64,000 nt of DNA from Epilithonimonas arachidiradicis (lineage in GTDB: Bacteria; Bacteroidota; Bacteroidia; Flavobacteriales; Weeksellaceae): assembly GCF_003610695.1 (NCBI RefSeq), contig NZ_RAQH01000001.1:372001-436000 (forward strand). Reading direction: 5' to 3'. Of this stretch, positions 17,412-26,664 are shown in pieces. The notes beneath the pieces are model-generated. The model made no database searches. It saw only the letters and a program-made list of their open reading frames with translations, and was not told the DNA's origin. Position 1 is the first letter of the stretch; every line of letters starts with the position of its first letter. A program made the translations under genes and the position numbers.

Positions 17412-17442
17412 AAAAATCGAGGCAATTATTACCTCGATTTTT
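17412..17442 (-). terminator. Terminator after the thioredoxin-fold gene
   Basis: Arms AATCGAGG and CCTCGATT around a nine-base loop with T-runs on both flanks. It directly follows the stop at 17443 and separates that gene from the DUF2809 gene. Confidence 0.8.
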
Positions 17443-18060
17443 TTATTTTTTCACTTTGATTGTGCAACCAATCGCAACTGTTTTCTCGGTTTTGACGGGT
17501 TCGTTTTTCAAAAGCTGATTCACAGCATCCTGAACATAATGATCTGAAACATCATTCGGATTTTCGTAATTATTATCAATCGTTCCGATGTATTTCACGA
17601 TATTTTTCCCGTTTTCTTTTTTCAAAATATAAACGTGTGGCGTTTTCGTAGCGCCATAAACGGGATAAATTTTCTGACCTTCATCTACCAAATATGGAAA
17701 CGTAAAACCTTTTTCTTTCGCTCTCGTCTGCATCTCCGCAAAACCATCCTGAGGCTGAACATTTGGGTCATTCGGATTGATGGCAATCACAGGATAACCT
17801 TTGTCTTTGTACATTTTGTCCAGTGCAATTATTCTGTCTTCATACTTTTTCGCATACGGACAATGGTTGCAGGTGAAAACAACGATAAAACCTTTTGCAG
17901 ATTTGAAATCGCTTAATGAAACCATTTTTCCATCCACGTTTTTCAGTTTGAAATCTGTTGCTTCATCGCCAACTTGGTAACCGGAATTGTAAACTTTGGT
18001 AAAACTTAATAATCCCAAAATCAGGATTAGACCGTAGAAAAGCCATTTTATTTTTTTCAT
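17443..18060 (-). CDS. Exported thioredoxin-fold protein (AhpC/TSA-redoxin type)
   Basis: 205 aa. An N-terminal hydrophobic segment (5-20) serves as signal or anchor. Thioredoxin-like fold with VGDEATDFKLKNVDGKMVSLSDF, then FTCNHCPYAKKYEDR, whose CxxC (C-N-H-C, near residue 70) belongs to the periplasmic thioredoxin family with the CxHCP motif. The cis-proline region TKTPHVYIL follows. Probably a periplasmic thiol reductase or peroxidase. The next gene upstream is a second thioredoxin-fold protein, so they are likely co-transcribed. Confidence 0.88.
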   Translation of the reverse strand: MKKIKWLFYGLILILGLLSFTKVYNSGYQVGDEATDFKLKNVDGKMVSLSDFKSAKGFIVVFTCNHCPYAKKYEDRIIALDKMYKDKGYPVIAINPNDPNVQPQDGFAEMQTRAKEKGFTFPYLVDEGQKIYPVYGATKTPHVYILKKENGKNIVKYIGTIDNNYENPNDVSDHYVQDAVNQLLKNEPVKTEKTVAIGCTIKVKK

Positions 18061-18071
18061 TTTAAATATTT

Positions 18072-18563
18072 TTATGGATTGTAATTTTTATTAATTGCTG
18101 ATTCTAGCTCTTCCAAGGACATTTCGCCATTATTGAAGAATACCTTTTCGCCATTTTTATAGAAAAACGTTACCGGAATCTCGCCTTCCCAATCTTTCTG
18201 GAATTTCGGAATCCAAGTATTCATCCTTTTGTTATCATCCAAAATCACAACTTCTGCAGTCAGGTTTTTGGTCTTGATAAAATTGATGACTTTCTGTTTG
18301 TCTCTCGCCATATCCAAAGAAACTAACAGCATTTTGAAATTCGGATTTTGAGAATATTTTTTATTCACTTCAATGAAATGAGGCAATTCTTTGACACAAG
18401 GTGCGCAAGTGGTTGCCCAAAAATTAACCACAACAAACTTATCTTTTTCTTGTGGAATACGCTTTTCTAAATCTTCATACTTAATCAGAGAAACATCAGT
18501 TTGAATCTGAGCATTTATCAAGAAAGGAAAAATCAACAAGAGAAATTTTACTAAAGTCTTCAT
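18072..18563 (-). CDS. TlpA-like periplasmic thioredoxin
   Basis: 163 aa from the ATG at 18563 (a TTG two codons upstream is less likely). Signal peptide ends at LINAQ (about residue 19). TlpA/ResA-type thioredoxin domain with active site WATTCAPCVKELPHF (near 50) and cis-proline IPVTFF. Likely maintains or uses thiols in the periplasm. Eleven bases from the following redoxin gene, so the pair forms an operon. Confidence 0.9.
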   Translation of the reverse strand: MKTLVKFLLLIFPFLINAQIQTDVSLIKYEDLEKRIPQEKDKFVVVNFWATTCAPCVKELPHFIEVNKKYSQNPNFKMLLVSLDMARDKQKVINFIKTKNLTAEVVILDDNKRMNTWIPKFQKDWEGEIPVTFFYKNGEKVFFNNGEMSLEELESAINKNYNP

Positions 18564-18583
18564 ATTCAAATTTAAAAAATACT

Positions 18584-18613
18584 TTTGATAATTTCAATTA
18601 TTGAATATCTTTG
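18584..18613 (+). promoter_or_regulatory. Promoter of the small TonB-C-like gene
   Basis: TTTG at 18584-18587, 18 bases, TATCTTTG at 18606-18613, a close match to the Bacteroidota consensus. ATG at 18626. Confidence 0.75.
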
Positions 18614-18625
18614 GAAAAAATAATT

Positions 18626-19015
18626 ATGAAAAAAATCTTATTACTATTTGTTTTATTATTCAGCATTACAGCCTTCTCTCAAGATAAAAATGAAAATGAA
18701 ATGAGAACTATTTGGGAGGCAAAATCAGACGCAATGTCAGAGTTTCCCACAGGGATAAAAGGTTTTCGCCAAGAAGTCATTAATAATTTTAGAACAAGAA
18801 AAGTTACAGGAAAAGGTATTAATAGAACTGAAATTAGATTTTCCATAGAAAATGATGGAAGTCTTTCAGAAATACAAGCATTTGGAGAAAATGAAAGCTT
18901 GAACGAAGAAGCAATACGAGCCGTCTCAAAAGTAAAAAAGAAATGGCTTCCAGCAAAAGTTAAAGGAGAAAAAGTAAAATCTAAATTCCGATTTCCTTTA
19001 ACTATAAATATTTAA
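18626..19015 (+). CDS. Small exported protein with TonB C-terminal-like domain
   Basis: 129 aa from the ATG at 18626, chosen over an upstream TTG because it directly precedes a clean signal peptide (MKKILLLFVLLFSITAFSQ). The mature part resembles an isolated TonB C-terminal domain: FSIENDGSLSEIQAFGENESLNEEAIRAVSK, then WLPAKVKGEKVKSKFRFPLTI. No membrane anchor or proline-rich linker is present, so it is not a complete energy transducer; perhaps a periplasmic adaptor. Function unproven. Confidence 0.78.
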   Translation: MKKILLLFVLLFSITAFSQDKNENEMRTIWEAKSDAMSEFPTGIKGFRQEVINNFRTRKVTGKGINRTEIRFSIENDGSLSEIQAFGENESLNEEAIRAVSKVKKKWLPAKVKGEKVKSKFRFPLTINI

Positions 19016-19069
19016 CAATAATTTTCGGTTCAATTTTTGAAAAAGAAATCTTAACCAAATTTTATTGTT

Positions 19070-19261
19070 ATGAAAAAGCTATTATTCATCGGAGTATTGT
19101 CGTCATTAATTATCGGTTGTGTTCCTGATAAGGACAAAAGGGATAAAAGAAAAGCAGATCACAGCGCAGAACATATGAGAAATGAAGGTGTAGATTCGGC
19201 TGCTTTATCTCCAAATAAAAATGTAGTAGATACGGTTTCTACAAAAGAGTCTGGAAAATAG
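19070..19261 (+). CDS. Short lipoprotein
   Basis: 63 aa. Lipobox LIIGC with Cys17, followed by a short, very charged and unstructured tail. No recognised family. Upstream neighbour is the TonB-C-like gene in the same direction. It ends 2 bases before the convergent mutS stop. Confidence 0.65.
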   Translation: MKKLLFIGVLSSLIIGCVPDKDKRDKRKADHSAEHMRNEGVDSAALSPNKNVVDTVSTKESGK

Positions 19262-19263
19262 AA

Positions 19264-21843
19264 TTACTTTCCAATCATCTTTTTAATCGCATTCAACTTC
19301 ATCAAAGCTTCAATTGGTGTCAAAGTATTGATGTCGATTTTCGTCAATTCTTCACGGATATTTTCAAGAACTGGATCGTCCAATTGGAAAAATGAAAGCT
19401 GAAGATTTTCTTCAGTCACCCGTTTTATTTTTTCTCCGGAATCTTGCGTTGCTCTGCTGGATTCCAAAGTTTTAAGAATCTCATTCGCACGATTGACTAC
19501 TTTTGAAGGCATTCCTGCTAACTTCGCAACGTGGATACCAAAACTATGTTCACTTCCGCCGGAAATCAGTTTTCTAAGGAAAATAATATTGCCTTTTGCT
19601 TCTTGGATTGACACGTGGAAATTCTTAATTCTCTCGAAGTTCACAGACATTTCGTTCAACTCGTGATAATGCGTTGCAAACAATGTTTTCGGTTGCGTAG
19701 GATGCTGATGAAGATATTCTGCAATCGCCCAAGCAATGGAAACACCGTCATAAGTAGACGTTCCACGCCCGATTTCGTCCAGCAAAATCAAACTTCTGTC
19801 GGATATATTATTAAGGATATTTGCGGCTTCATTCATTTCTACCATAAAAGTCGATTCGCCGGCAGATAAGTTATCCGTTGCACCAACTCTGGTGAAAATT
19901 TTGTCTAACGTTCCAATTTCAGCGTGTTTTGCAGGCACAAAGCTTCCGATTTGAGCTAACAAAGAAATTATTGCAGTTTGCCTCAGAATTGCAGATTTAC
20001 CGGCCATATTCGGTCCGGTTACCATAATGATCTGCTGAGAATCTCTATCTAGAAAAACATCGTTCGGGATGTAAGATTCACCAAGAGGTAATGACTTTTC
20101 AATGATCGGATGTCGCCCTTCCTGGATATCAATCGAGAAAGAATCGTTCAGAATCGGTTTTGTATAATTATCTTCAACAGATAATTCAGACAAACCAACT
20201 GCACAATCCAGTTCGCCGACTAACTTTGAATTTTCCTGTAATTGGTCAATATAAATCAGAACATTTTCACAGACATTTCTGTAAAGTTCCAATTCTAATT
20301 TACTGATTTTTTCTTCAGCACCAAGAATCTGACTTTCATATTCTTTCAGTTCTTCAGTAATGTAACGTTCGGCATTAACCAAAGTCTGCTTTCTAATCCA
20401 GTCTTCCGGAACTTTGTCCTTGTGCGTATTTCTAACCTCTATATAATAGCCAAAAACACCGTTGAAATCGATTTTCAAGCTTGTGATTCCTGTTCGTTCA
20501 ATTTCACGTTGACACATTTCATCCAGGAAGCCACGACCTTTACTTTGAAGATTTCTTAAATAATCGAGTTCTTCCGAGATTCCTTCTCGGATGACATTCC
20601 CTTTGTTGATGTTCACAGGAAGCTCGTCGTTCAGATGCTTGCTGATTAATGTAATTAATTCTTCAAGGTTGATGAAAGGATCAATCCAAGCTAAAACGTC
20701 AGGAAAATTCAGAAGTTTTTTTCTGATTTCATTAATATTAATGATACTTTGACGGAGATAACCTAATTCTTTCGGTGAAATCTTTTCAGCAGCTAATTTT
20801 CCAATTAACCTGTCCAAATCAGAAATGCCTTTCAGCAAATCTTTGATATCGTATTTCAAAGAATCTTCTTTGTTCAAAAATTCAATCAGGCTTAATCTTC
20901 GGTTGATATCACTAATGTTTTTTAAAGGTAAAATCAATCTGCGTCTCAACAATCTTCCGCCCATCGGGGTACAAGTTTTGTCGATGATATCAAGAAGCGA
21001 TTTCCCATTGTGATTGGCAGAATAGACAATTTCGAGATTTCTCAGCGTGAAGTTGTCCATCATCAGATAATCATCTTGTGGAATCACTTGAATTCTTGTA
21101 ATATGCTGCAACAATGCGTGATGTGTATCTTCTACCAAATAAGCGAAAATTGCTCCGGCAGCCGTGATTCCCAACTTAGAATCCTCAATCCCGAAACCTT
21201 TCAATGATTGTGTTTTGAAATGTGAAGTCAGTTTTTCGTAAGCATAAGGATATCTGAACGCCCAGTCTTCCAGCTTGAAAACATTTTTATTTTTCAATTG
21301 GCTCGGTATTTCTGAAGTCCTTTGATAAATAATCTCGCTCGGGTCAAAAGTATGAACGATATGAAGCAGCTTTTCAAGATTGCCTTCACTCACGAGAAAT
21401 TCCCCTGTGGAAACATCGACCAAAGCCATTCCGTATTTTTCTTTTTCCTTGTGAAGAGAAAGAAGGAAATTATTTTTCTTAGAAGTCAGAACCTGGTCGT
21501 TGAACGTAACACCTGGCGTAACCAATTCTGTGACACCACGTTTCACAATTCCTTTGACGGTTTTCGGGTCTTCCAATTGATCACAAATCGCAACACGCAT
21601 CCCGGCTCTAACCAATTTTGGAAGATAAGAATCCACCGAATGATGCGGAAATCCAGCCAGTTCGATATGACCTTCACCATTAGCTCTTTTGGTCAAAACA
21701 ATTCCCAAAATTTGCGACGTTTTTATTGCATCTTGTCCAAAAGTTTCGTAGAAATCTCCCACACGGAACAACAATAATGCATCAGGATATTTCGCCTTAA
21801 TCGTATTGTATTGTATCATTAACGGAGTTTCTTTCTTTGCCAA
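19264..21843 (-). CDS. mutS: DNA mismatch repair protein MutS
   Basis: 859 aa, full length MutS1. The mismatch-recognition motif GDFYETFG (Phe-x-Glu) is near residue 30. ATPase domain near the C-terminus has Walker A GPNMAGKSAILRQ, Walker B LILLDEIGRGTSTYDG, and HYHEL. Recognises mispaired bases and recruits MutL. A short C-terminal extension carries the KIDINTLTPIEALMKL dimer/tetramer helix. A possible -7 box (TATTTTAG) lies just upstream on the minus strand near 21863. Confidence 0.97.
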   Translation of the reverse strand: MAKKETPLMIQYNTIKAKYPDALLLFRVGDFYETFGQDAIKTSQILGIVLTKRANGEGHIELAGFPHHSVDSYLPKLVRAGMRVAICDQLEDPKTVKGIVKRGVTELVTPGVTFNDQVLTSKKNNFLLSLHKEKEKYGMALVDVSTGEFLVSEGNLEKLLHIVHTFDPSEIIYQRTSEIPSQLKNKNVFKLEDWAFRYPYAYEKLTSHFKTQSLKGFGIEDSKLGITAAGAIFAYLVEDTHHALLQHITRIQVIPQDDYLMMDNFTLRNLEIVYSANHNGKSLLDIIDKTCTPMGGRLLRRRLILPLKNISDINRRLSLIEFLNKEDSLKYDIKDLLKGISDLDRLIGKLAAEKISPKELGYLRQSIININEIRKKLLNFPDVLAWIDPFINLEELITLISKHLNDELPVNINKGNVIREGISEELDYLRNLQSKGRGFLDEMCQREIERTGITSLKIDFNGVFGYYIEVRNTHKDKVPEDWIRKQTLVNAERYITEELKEYESQILGAEEKISKLELELYRNVCENVLIYIDQLQENSKLVGELDCAVGLSELSVEDNYTKPILNDSFSIDIQEGRHPIIEKSLPLGESYIPNDVFLDRDSQQIIMVTGPNMAGKSAILRQTAIISLLAQIGSFVPAKHAEIGTLDKIFTRVGATDNLSAGESTFMVEMNEAANILNNISDRSLILLDEIGRGTSTYDGVSIAWAIAEYLHQHPTQPKTLFATHYHELNEMSVNFERIKNFHVSIQEAKGNIIFLRKLISGGSEHSFGIHVAKLAGMPSKVVNRANEILKTLESSRATQDSGEKIKRVTEENLQLSFFQLDDPVLENIREELTKIDINTLTPIEALMKLNAIKKMIGK

Positions 21844-21913
21844 TTGTCTGAATTTTAGAAGCGCTAAAATACGAAATTAATAGCCAGAAAAAAGAAGGAT
21901 GTTTCGCTGAAAA

Positions 21914-22786
21914 TTATTTTTTCTTCAACTTTTCCAGAGCTTTGGAGCTTTTCCGGTAAGCCCAATCTTCTTTATATTTCACCCATTTTGCCTTGAATAT
22001 TTTTCGCATCAGCTTATCCGTATATCGCATAATGAAAACGTGATAAAGCATACTCAAAAATTTTGAAGGTCGATTGGGCAATGCTCTGATAGACAAAGAA
22101 AAACCAGGCTCCAGATAACGGTTGTAATGCCAGAAAGCGCCAGGGATGAACAAAGCGTCGCCGTGTTCCATCAGTATTTCGGTTCCGGTCGCATATTTCA
22201 AAGCTGGATATTTCTCGTAATCGGGGTTGTCGTAATCAATTTCTTCTATAGTGTGAACAGACAGTGGAACTTTATAAAGTAATTCATTTTGTTTCTGATC
22301 AAACAATAAAATTCTTTTTTTGCCGCCAAAATGCACGTGAAAAAAGTCTCCCAAATCCACATCATAATGCATCAGAACATGCGCTTCACTCCCTCCAAAA
22401 AACAGAGTGGGAAGACGTTTGAAGAATTTCATCCCCAAATCCGGATAAGTGAAATCTTTCAGTAATTCCGGCAATCTGTCGGTAATGATGTAAAAAAAGA
22501 TTCTGAGGTCAGAAGGTTTACTTTTGATAATATCAATATAATCCTTCATCTTCATATTAGTTGCCGGCGTATCAGAACTTTTGTTGGCGTCAGCAGGTTT
22601 GTTGTCGTAGATTGGGACAATTTGGTCACCGGCTTTTTCACGGATATAATCCAGATTCCATTTTTCGTAAGCGCCCCATTGTTTCGCAAAACCTTTTATC
22701 AGAAGCGGTCTGTGCGGTTTGAAATATTTCTTTTGAAAATCTTCTTTATCAATGCGTTCTACAATGTCAACAGGATTCAGAATCAT
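21914..22786 (-). CDS. JmjC/cupin-like 2-oxoglutarate oxygenase-type protein
   Basis: 290 aa. The iron-binding triad is visible: His140-x-Asp142 in LMHYDVDLGDFFHVHFGGKK and distal His220 in GDALFIPGAFWHY. This fits the cupin_8/JmjC family of Fe(II)/2-oxoglutarate hydroxylases that modify proteins or ribosomes. The N-terminal PHRPLLIKGF segment is typical. The C-terminus is very lysine-rich, suggesting nucleic acid or ribosome contact. The substrate cannot be told from sequence. Monocistronic, ending 71 bases from the mutS start. Confidence 0.88.
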   Translation of the reverse strand: MILNPVDIVERIDKEDFQKKYFKPHRPLLIKGFAKQWGAYEKWNLDYIREKAGDQIVPIYDNKPADANKSSDTPATNMKMKDYIDIIKSKPSDLRIFFYIITDRLPELLKDFTYPDLGMKFFKRLPTLFFGGSEAHVLMHYDVDLGDFFHVHFGGKKRILLFDQKQNELLYKVPLSVHTIEEIDYDNPDYEKYPALKYATGTEILMEHGDALFIPGAFWHYNRYLEPGFSLSIRALPNRPSKFLSMLYHVFIMRYTDKLMRKIFKAKWVKYKEDWAYRKSSKALEKLKKK

Positions 22787-23089
22787 ACTAATTGTTTTGA
22801 TTCAATAAAAATAATAAAAATGAATTTTAACAGACATTTTTTATGAATGAATATCTAAAATGCCTGAAACTATTCTCATTCTAACGCCTGTCATAAATCA
22901 TAAAAGCTTAATAGCTATCGGCTTAATTGTTGATAATGAGATAGAATTTGAACATTTGTTTAATTTCAAATCGAAATTATTCATAATATCTTTCAAAAAA
23001 TTATTTATAGTTAATCCAAATAACCTCATATTTGTATTGAAAACTAAAACCAAACAATATTTTTTAAAATAAAATTTATCTAAAACCAA
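22787..23089. other. 303-base AT-rich intergenic region
   Basis: Separates the divergent JmjC and MBL-rhodanese genes. Two overlapping short frames exist, but both are AT-driven with no recognisable domain. No hairpin terminator or consensus promoter was found. Nothing else seen. Confidence 0.5.
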
Positions 23090-24499
23090 ATGAAGGTTGA
23101 ACAAATATATACTGGTTGTCTTGCTCAAGGCGCTTATTACATCACTTCTGAAAACGAAGCTGCAATCATTGACCCGCTAAGAGAAGTGAAACCCTATCTG
23201 GAGCGTTTGGAAAAGGATAATGTAAAATTGAAATATATTTTTGAAACCCATTTTCACGCCGATTTTGTTTCAGGACATTTGGATTTGTCTAAAAAAACCG
23301 GTGCTCCAATTGTTTTCGGACCAACAGCAAAACCCGATTTTGATGCGATTATTGCAGAAGATAATCAGATTTTTGAAGTTGGGAAAATTAAGATTAAAGT
23401 TCTTCATACACCTGGACATACTCTGGAAAGCTCGACTTTTCTTCTGATTGATGAAAGTGGAAAGGAGACAGCAATTTTTTCCGGCGACACTTTGTTTTTG
23501 GGCGATGTAGGAAGACCGGATTTAGCACAAAAAGCGGGCGAACTCACTGAAAAAGATTTGGCCGGGATGTTATACGAAAGTCTTCACAGCAAGATTTTAC
23601 CTTTGGACGATGCTATTACAGTTTATCCTGCTCACGGCGCTGGTTCTGCTTGTGGTAAAAATATGCAGAAAGAAACAGTGGATACTTTGGGAAATCAAAA
23701 AAGAACCAATTACGCTCTCAATCAACCGGATAAAGAATCTTTTATTAATGAAGTCCTGGATGGATTGACTGCGCCTCCAAAATATTTCGGGATGAATGTC
23801 GCAATGAACAAAGGCGGCTACGAAAGTTTTGACCAGGTTCTGAAAAAAGGTAATAATCCATTGTCCGTTGAAGAGTTTGAAACTGCGGCAGAAGAAACCG
23901 GCGCTTTGATCCTGGACACAAGAAGTGCGGCTGTTTTTCATAAAGGTTTTGTTCCTAATTCTATCAACATCGGAATCAAAGGGGATTTTGCACCTTGGGT
24001 TGGAGCGATGATTGTGGATGTTCAGCAACCGATTCTTTTAGTTTCTGACGAAGGGACTGAAGAAGAAGCGATTACCAGATTGAGTAGAGTAGGATTTGAT
24101 AATGTTTTAGGTTACTTGGACGGAAGTTTCGGAGCGTGGAAAAATTCCGGAAAAGAAACGGACGAGATTAAAAGAATTACAGCAGATGAATTTGCAAATG
24201 AATATTCTGGCAATGTGAAGGTGATTGATGTCCGAAAGGAAACGGAATATGAAGCAGAGCACATCGATGAAGCTTACAGCAAACCCCTGGCTTATATCAA
24301 TGACTGGGTTAACTCTATAGATAATTCGGAGCATTTTTACATCCATTGTGCGGGTGGTTACAGGAGTATGATTGCGGCAAGTATTTTGCAGGCAAGGGGT
24401 TACAGGAATTTCACTGAGATTGACGGCGGATTCAATGCTATTAAGAAAACGGGTAAATTTCCCCTGAGCAATTTTGTTTGCCAGACTAAAACTTTATAG
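23090..24499 (+). CDS. MBL-fold persulfide dioxygenase-like protein with two rhodanese domains
   Basis: 469 aa. N-terminal metallo-beta-lactamase domain (about 1-240) with HFHADFVSGH (His54, His56, Asp58, His63), GHTLESSTF and GDTLFLGDVGRPD as in ETHE1/CstB persulfide dioxygenases. Two rhodanese modules follow. The first (about 270-355) has LVSDEG where the catalytic cysteine should be and is probably inactive; the second (about 365-460) has HCAGGYRS with its cysteine. Predicted to oxidise glutathione- or protein-bound persulfide in sulfide detoxification. A thioredoxin gene follows. The domain order resembles CstB. Confidence 0.92.
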   Translation: MKVEQIYTGCLAQGAYYITSENEAAIIDPLREVKPYLERLEKDNVKLKYIFETHFHADFVSGHLDLSKKTGAPIVFGPTAKPDFDAIIAEDNQIFEVGKIKIKVLHTPGHTLESSTFLLIDESGKETAIFSGDTLFLGDVGRPDLAQKAGELTEKDLAGMLYESLHSKILPLDDAITVYPAHGAGSACGKNMQKETVDTLGNQKRTNYALNQPDKESFINEVLDGLTAPPKYFGMNVAMNKGGYESFDQVLKKGNNPLSVEEFETAAEETGALILDTRSAAVFHKGFVPNSINIGIKGDFAPWVGAMIVDVQQPILLVSDEGTEEEAITRLSRVGFDNVLGYLDGSFGAWKNSGKETDEIKRITADEFANEYSGNVKVIDVRKETEYEAEHIDEAYSKPLAYINDWVNSIDNSEHFYIHCAGGYRSMIAASILQARGYRNFTEIDGGFNAIKKTGKFPLSNFVCQTKTL

Positions 24500-24508
24500 A
24501 ATTAAAAA

Positions 24509-24560
24509 GGCTTCGAGAGCCTCAGCCTGACAATGCTAAATTTTAATATGTCATTCTGAG
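24509..24560 (+). repeat. Dispersed imperfect palindromic repeat (GGCTTCGAGAGCCTCAGCC type)
   Basis: Contains GGCTTCGAGAGCCTCAGCCT (24509-24528), whose reverse complement recurs at 35256-35275 and 35596-35615, followed by TGTCATTCTGAG (24549-24560). Related in layout to the repeat at 26665. The first half is itself a small hairpin (GGCTTCGAGAGCC). Lies between the MBL-rhodanese and thioredoxin genes. Confidence 0.65.
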
Positions 24561-24606
24561 CTTATAAAAATCTAATAACTAAAACCTAACTTCTAACATC
24601 TTAGTT

Positions 24607-24909
24607 ATGTCACAGAAATTTCAAGAACTTATACAATCCGAACGTCCCGTTCTCGTTGATTTTTTTGCCACTTGGTGTCAGCCTTGCAAGGTACAGTCTT
24701 CTGTTTTGAACTCTGTCAAAGAAAAGGTTGGTGAAAAAGCGAGAATCGTTAAGATTGATGTTGACCAGTTTCCTTCAATTGCTGCAGATAATGGCGTTCG
24801 CGGTGTTCCTACTTTAGCGATTTTCAAGAATGGCGAATTGCTTTGGAAAGAAAGCGGTGTTCACGATGTTAATTCTTTGGTTGGGTTGCTGGAGCAGTAT
24901 TCTAATTAG
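24607..24909 (+). CDS. Thioredoxin
   Basis: 100 aa, single thioredoxin domain without signal peptide. Active site TWCQPCKVQ (near residue 22) differs from the classical WCGPC by Gln at the second variable position. Cis-proline in RGVPTLAIF (near 73). Cytoplasmic dithiol reductase. Placed 107 bases after the persulfide dioxygenase, it may act on the same sulfur compounds. The 3' end overlaps the convergent nitrilase-family gene by 8 bases. Confidence 0.92.
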   Translation: MSQKFQELIQSERPVLVDFFATWCQPCKVQSSVLNSVKEKVGEKARIVKIDVDQFPSIAADNGVRGVPTLAIFKNGELLWKESGVHDVNSLVGLLEQYSN

Positions 24910-25666
24910 AATTCAATTGGAACTCATCCCTTTCATTCAAAAAAGGAAATTTGCTTCTAAAATCTTTCAATTCATCCAAATTCCATTCAGTGATGATGAG
25001 GTTATTTTTCCTTTCGGATATTTCTCTTCCATCGGGAAAATAAACCAATGAACTTTCCTCATATTCAAGATTATAGCCGTCGGTTCCGATTCGGTTTAAT
25101 CCAAAAAGAAAAGCCTGATTTTCGATTGAACGAGCTTTTAAAAGTGATTTCCAAGCTTCAACTCGTGACTTTGGCCAATTCGCAACGTATAAAACGGCAT
25201 CGTAATCATTCTGATTTCTCGAAAAAACGGGAAAACGCAAATCAAAACAAACCTGCAGAAGAATCTTAAATCCTTTATAATCGATAATTTTTCGCTCAGT
25301 TCCGGCAGTGTAAATTTTGTCTTCACCAGAGTAGGAAAACAGATGTCGTTTGTCGTAATATTCATAATTTCCATTTGGAAAAACGAAATAAAATCGGTTA
25401 TAGAATTTTCCATTTTCTTCTACTGAAACACTTCCTGCAACTGCCGAATTTTTGTCTTTAGCAAAGGATTTCATCCACATTAAAGACTCCTCATTTCTGT
25501 CCGCCACTTCATCAGCTTCCATACAGAATCCTGTAGAAAACATCTCTGGCAAAAGAAATAAATCTGCTTCAGTTGTAGCAAATTCATTTTCAATTTGTCT
25601 GAAATTTTCTTCTTTATTTTTCCAAGCAATATCTAGGTTTAATCCTGCAATTTTAAGTGTTGACAT
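24902..25666 (-). CDS. Nitrilase-family amidohydrolase (YafV/omega-amidase-like)
   Basis: 254 aa. Catalytic triad of the carbon-nitrogen hydrolase family: Glu41 (LLPEMFSTGF), Lys106 (YYDKRHLFSYSGE) and Cys140 (LLQVCFDLRFP). The HLFS/GE pattern resembles YafV omega-amidases, which hydrolyse alpha-keto-glutaramate as metabolite repair. Cytoplasmic. Monocistronic in opposite orientation to its neighbours. Confidence 0.9.
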   Translation of the reverse strand: MSTLKIAGLNLDIAWKNKEENFRQIENEFATTEADLFLLPEMFSTGFCMEADEVADRNEESLMWMKSFAKDKNSAVAGSVSVEENGKFYNRFYFVFPNGNYEYYDKRHLFSYSGEDKIYTAGTERKIIDYKGFKILLQVCFDLRFPVFSRNQNDYDAVLYVANWPKSRVEAWKSLLKARSIENQAFLFGLNRIGTDGYNLEYEESSLVYFPDGREISERKNNLIITEWNLDELKDFRSKFPFLNERDEFQLNSN

Positions 25667-25817
25667 ACTCCAAAAGTTTACTGCAATTTATCATTTTAAA
25701 AATCTTAATCATAATAAAGTCTTAATAAAAATCGTTCAAAATGAATTGTTTTGCGTTAAAGTCTCCTAAAAATTAGTTAAAAAAATTGATTCTAAGAGTC
25801 TGAAAATGATTTATATA

Positions 25818-25825
25818 TAATTTTG
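25818..25825 (+). promoter_or_regulatory. -7 box before the L,D-transpeptidase-like gene
   Basis: TAATTTTG followed by C, 33 bases before the ATG at 25859. No TTG at normal -33 spacing. Confidence 0.5.
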
Positions 25826-25858
25826 CACGACTAAAATAAAACTTAATATTTATAATTA

Positions 25859-26653
25859 ATGAAGAAATTCCCATTATTGTTATGCTTAGTTTATTTGATT
25901 ACAACTTCTTTTTATCCTGTGAGTTCTGAGGTTTTTTCACAGCCCAAGATAAGTATCAAAGAAATTAAGCTAAGCCCAAAAAAGAATTTCTCGCCACAAA
26001 ATCCTGCAGAAGAAATCTACAAAGAACTTCAGTTTACGGATGAAACATTGAATTTTGAAGTCTTCGAAAAAGCTTTTTGGGGATTCCAAAATTTGAAAAG
26101 ATCCGGAAAATTGAGACCGTCTGCCGAGTTGCTTTCGGTTTGTGATTTTAGTTTGTCTTCCAACAGAAAACGACTTTGGGTCATAGATTTGGGTGAGAAA
26201 AAAGTCTTATTCAACACATTGGTAGCACACGGAAAAGGAACCGGCGAAGAGTTTGCAACGAGCTTTTCCAACACAGAAGATTCGCATCAGTCGAGTATGG
26301 GCTTCTATGTTACAGAACAGACCTACACCGGTGATAACGGCTATTCTTTGCGGTTATTCGGGATGGATAGAGGTTATAATGATGCAGCTTTGGAAAGATG
26401 CATTGTGATGCACGGCGCTAAGTATGTGAGCGAGGATTTTATCAAGTCTGAAAAGAGATTGGGAAGAAGCTGGGGTTGCCCGGCTGTTCCGACGAGTTTG
26501 GCAAAACCAATTATCGATACGATAAAAAACAGGACGTGTCTGTTCATTTATTTTCCGGACCAGAATTATCTGGCAAGTTCACAATGGTTAAAAGATGCTG
26601 AAAAAGCAGACTCAATTCTTGGTTCTCCAAAAGATAATATGGCAACGAATTAA
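25859..26653 (+). CDS. Exported murein L,D-transpeptidase catalytic domain protein
   Basis: 264 aa. Signal peptide at residues 1-28. Catalytic region of the YkuD_2 type: His185 in IVMHGAKYVSEDF and Cys207 in GRSWGCPAVP. Upstream strands include LWVIDLGEKKVLF and HGKGTGEEFATSFSN. L,D-transpeptidases form non-classical peptide cross-links in cell-wall peptidoglycan or attach proteins to it. The cytosine-rich repeat hairpin at 26665 follows the stop. Confidence 0.9.
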   Translation: MKKFPLLLCLVYLITTSFYPVSSEVFSQPKISIKEIKLSPKKNFSPQNPAEEIYKELQFTDETLNFEVFEKAFWGFQNLKRSGKLRPSAELLSVCDFSLSSNRKRLWVIDLGEKKVLFNTLVAHGKGTGEEFATSFSNTEDSHQSSMGFYVTEQTYTGDNGYSLRLFGMDRGYNDAALERCIVMHGAKYVSEDFIKSEKRLGRSWGCPAVPTSLAKPIIDTIKNRTCLFIYFPDQNYLASSQWLKDAEKADSILGSPKDNMATN

Positions 26654-26664
26654 AATTTATAAAA

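Noticed and set aside
17390-17425. TTG start for the DUF2809 gene
   Set aside because: It lies inside the terminator of the upstream gene; the GTG at 17389 gives a normal membrane protein start.
22860-23072. 70-codon plus-strand frame between the JmjC-like gene and the MBL-rhodanese gene
   Set aside because: Very AT-rich, no recognisable domain or signal peptide, and a similarly long antisense frame overlaps it; looks like chance.
24509-24560. Rho-independent terminator for the MBL-rhodanese gene
   Set aside because: The hairpin has no T-tract and its halves match dispersed repeats, so it is listed as a repeat.
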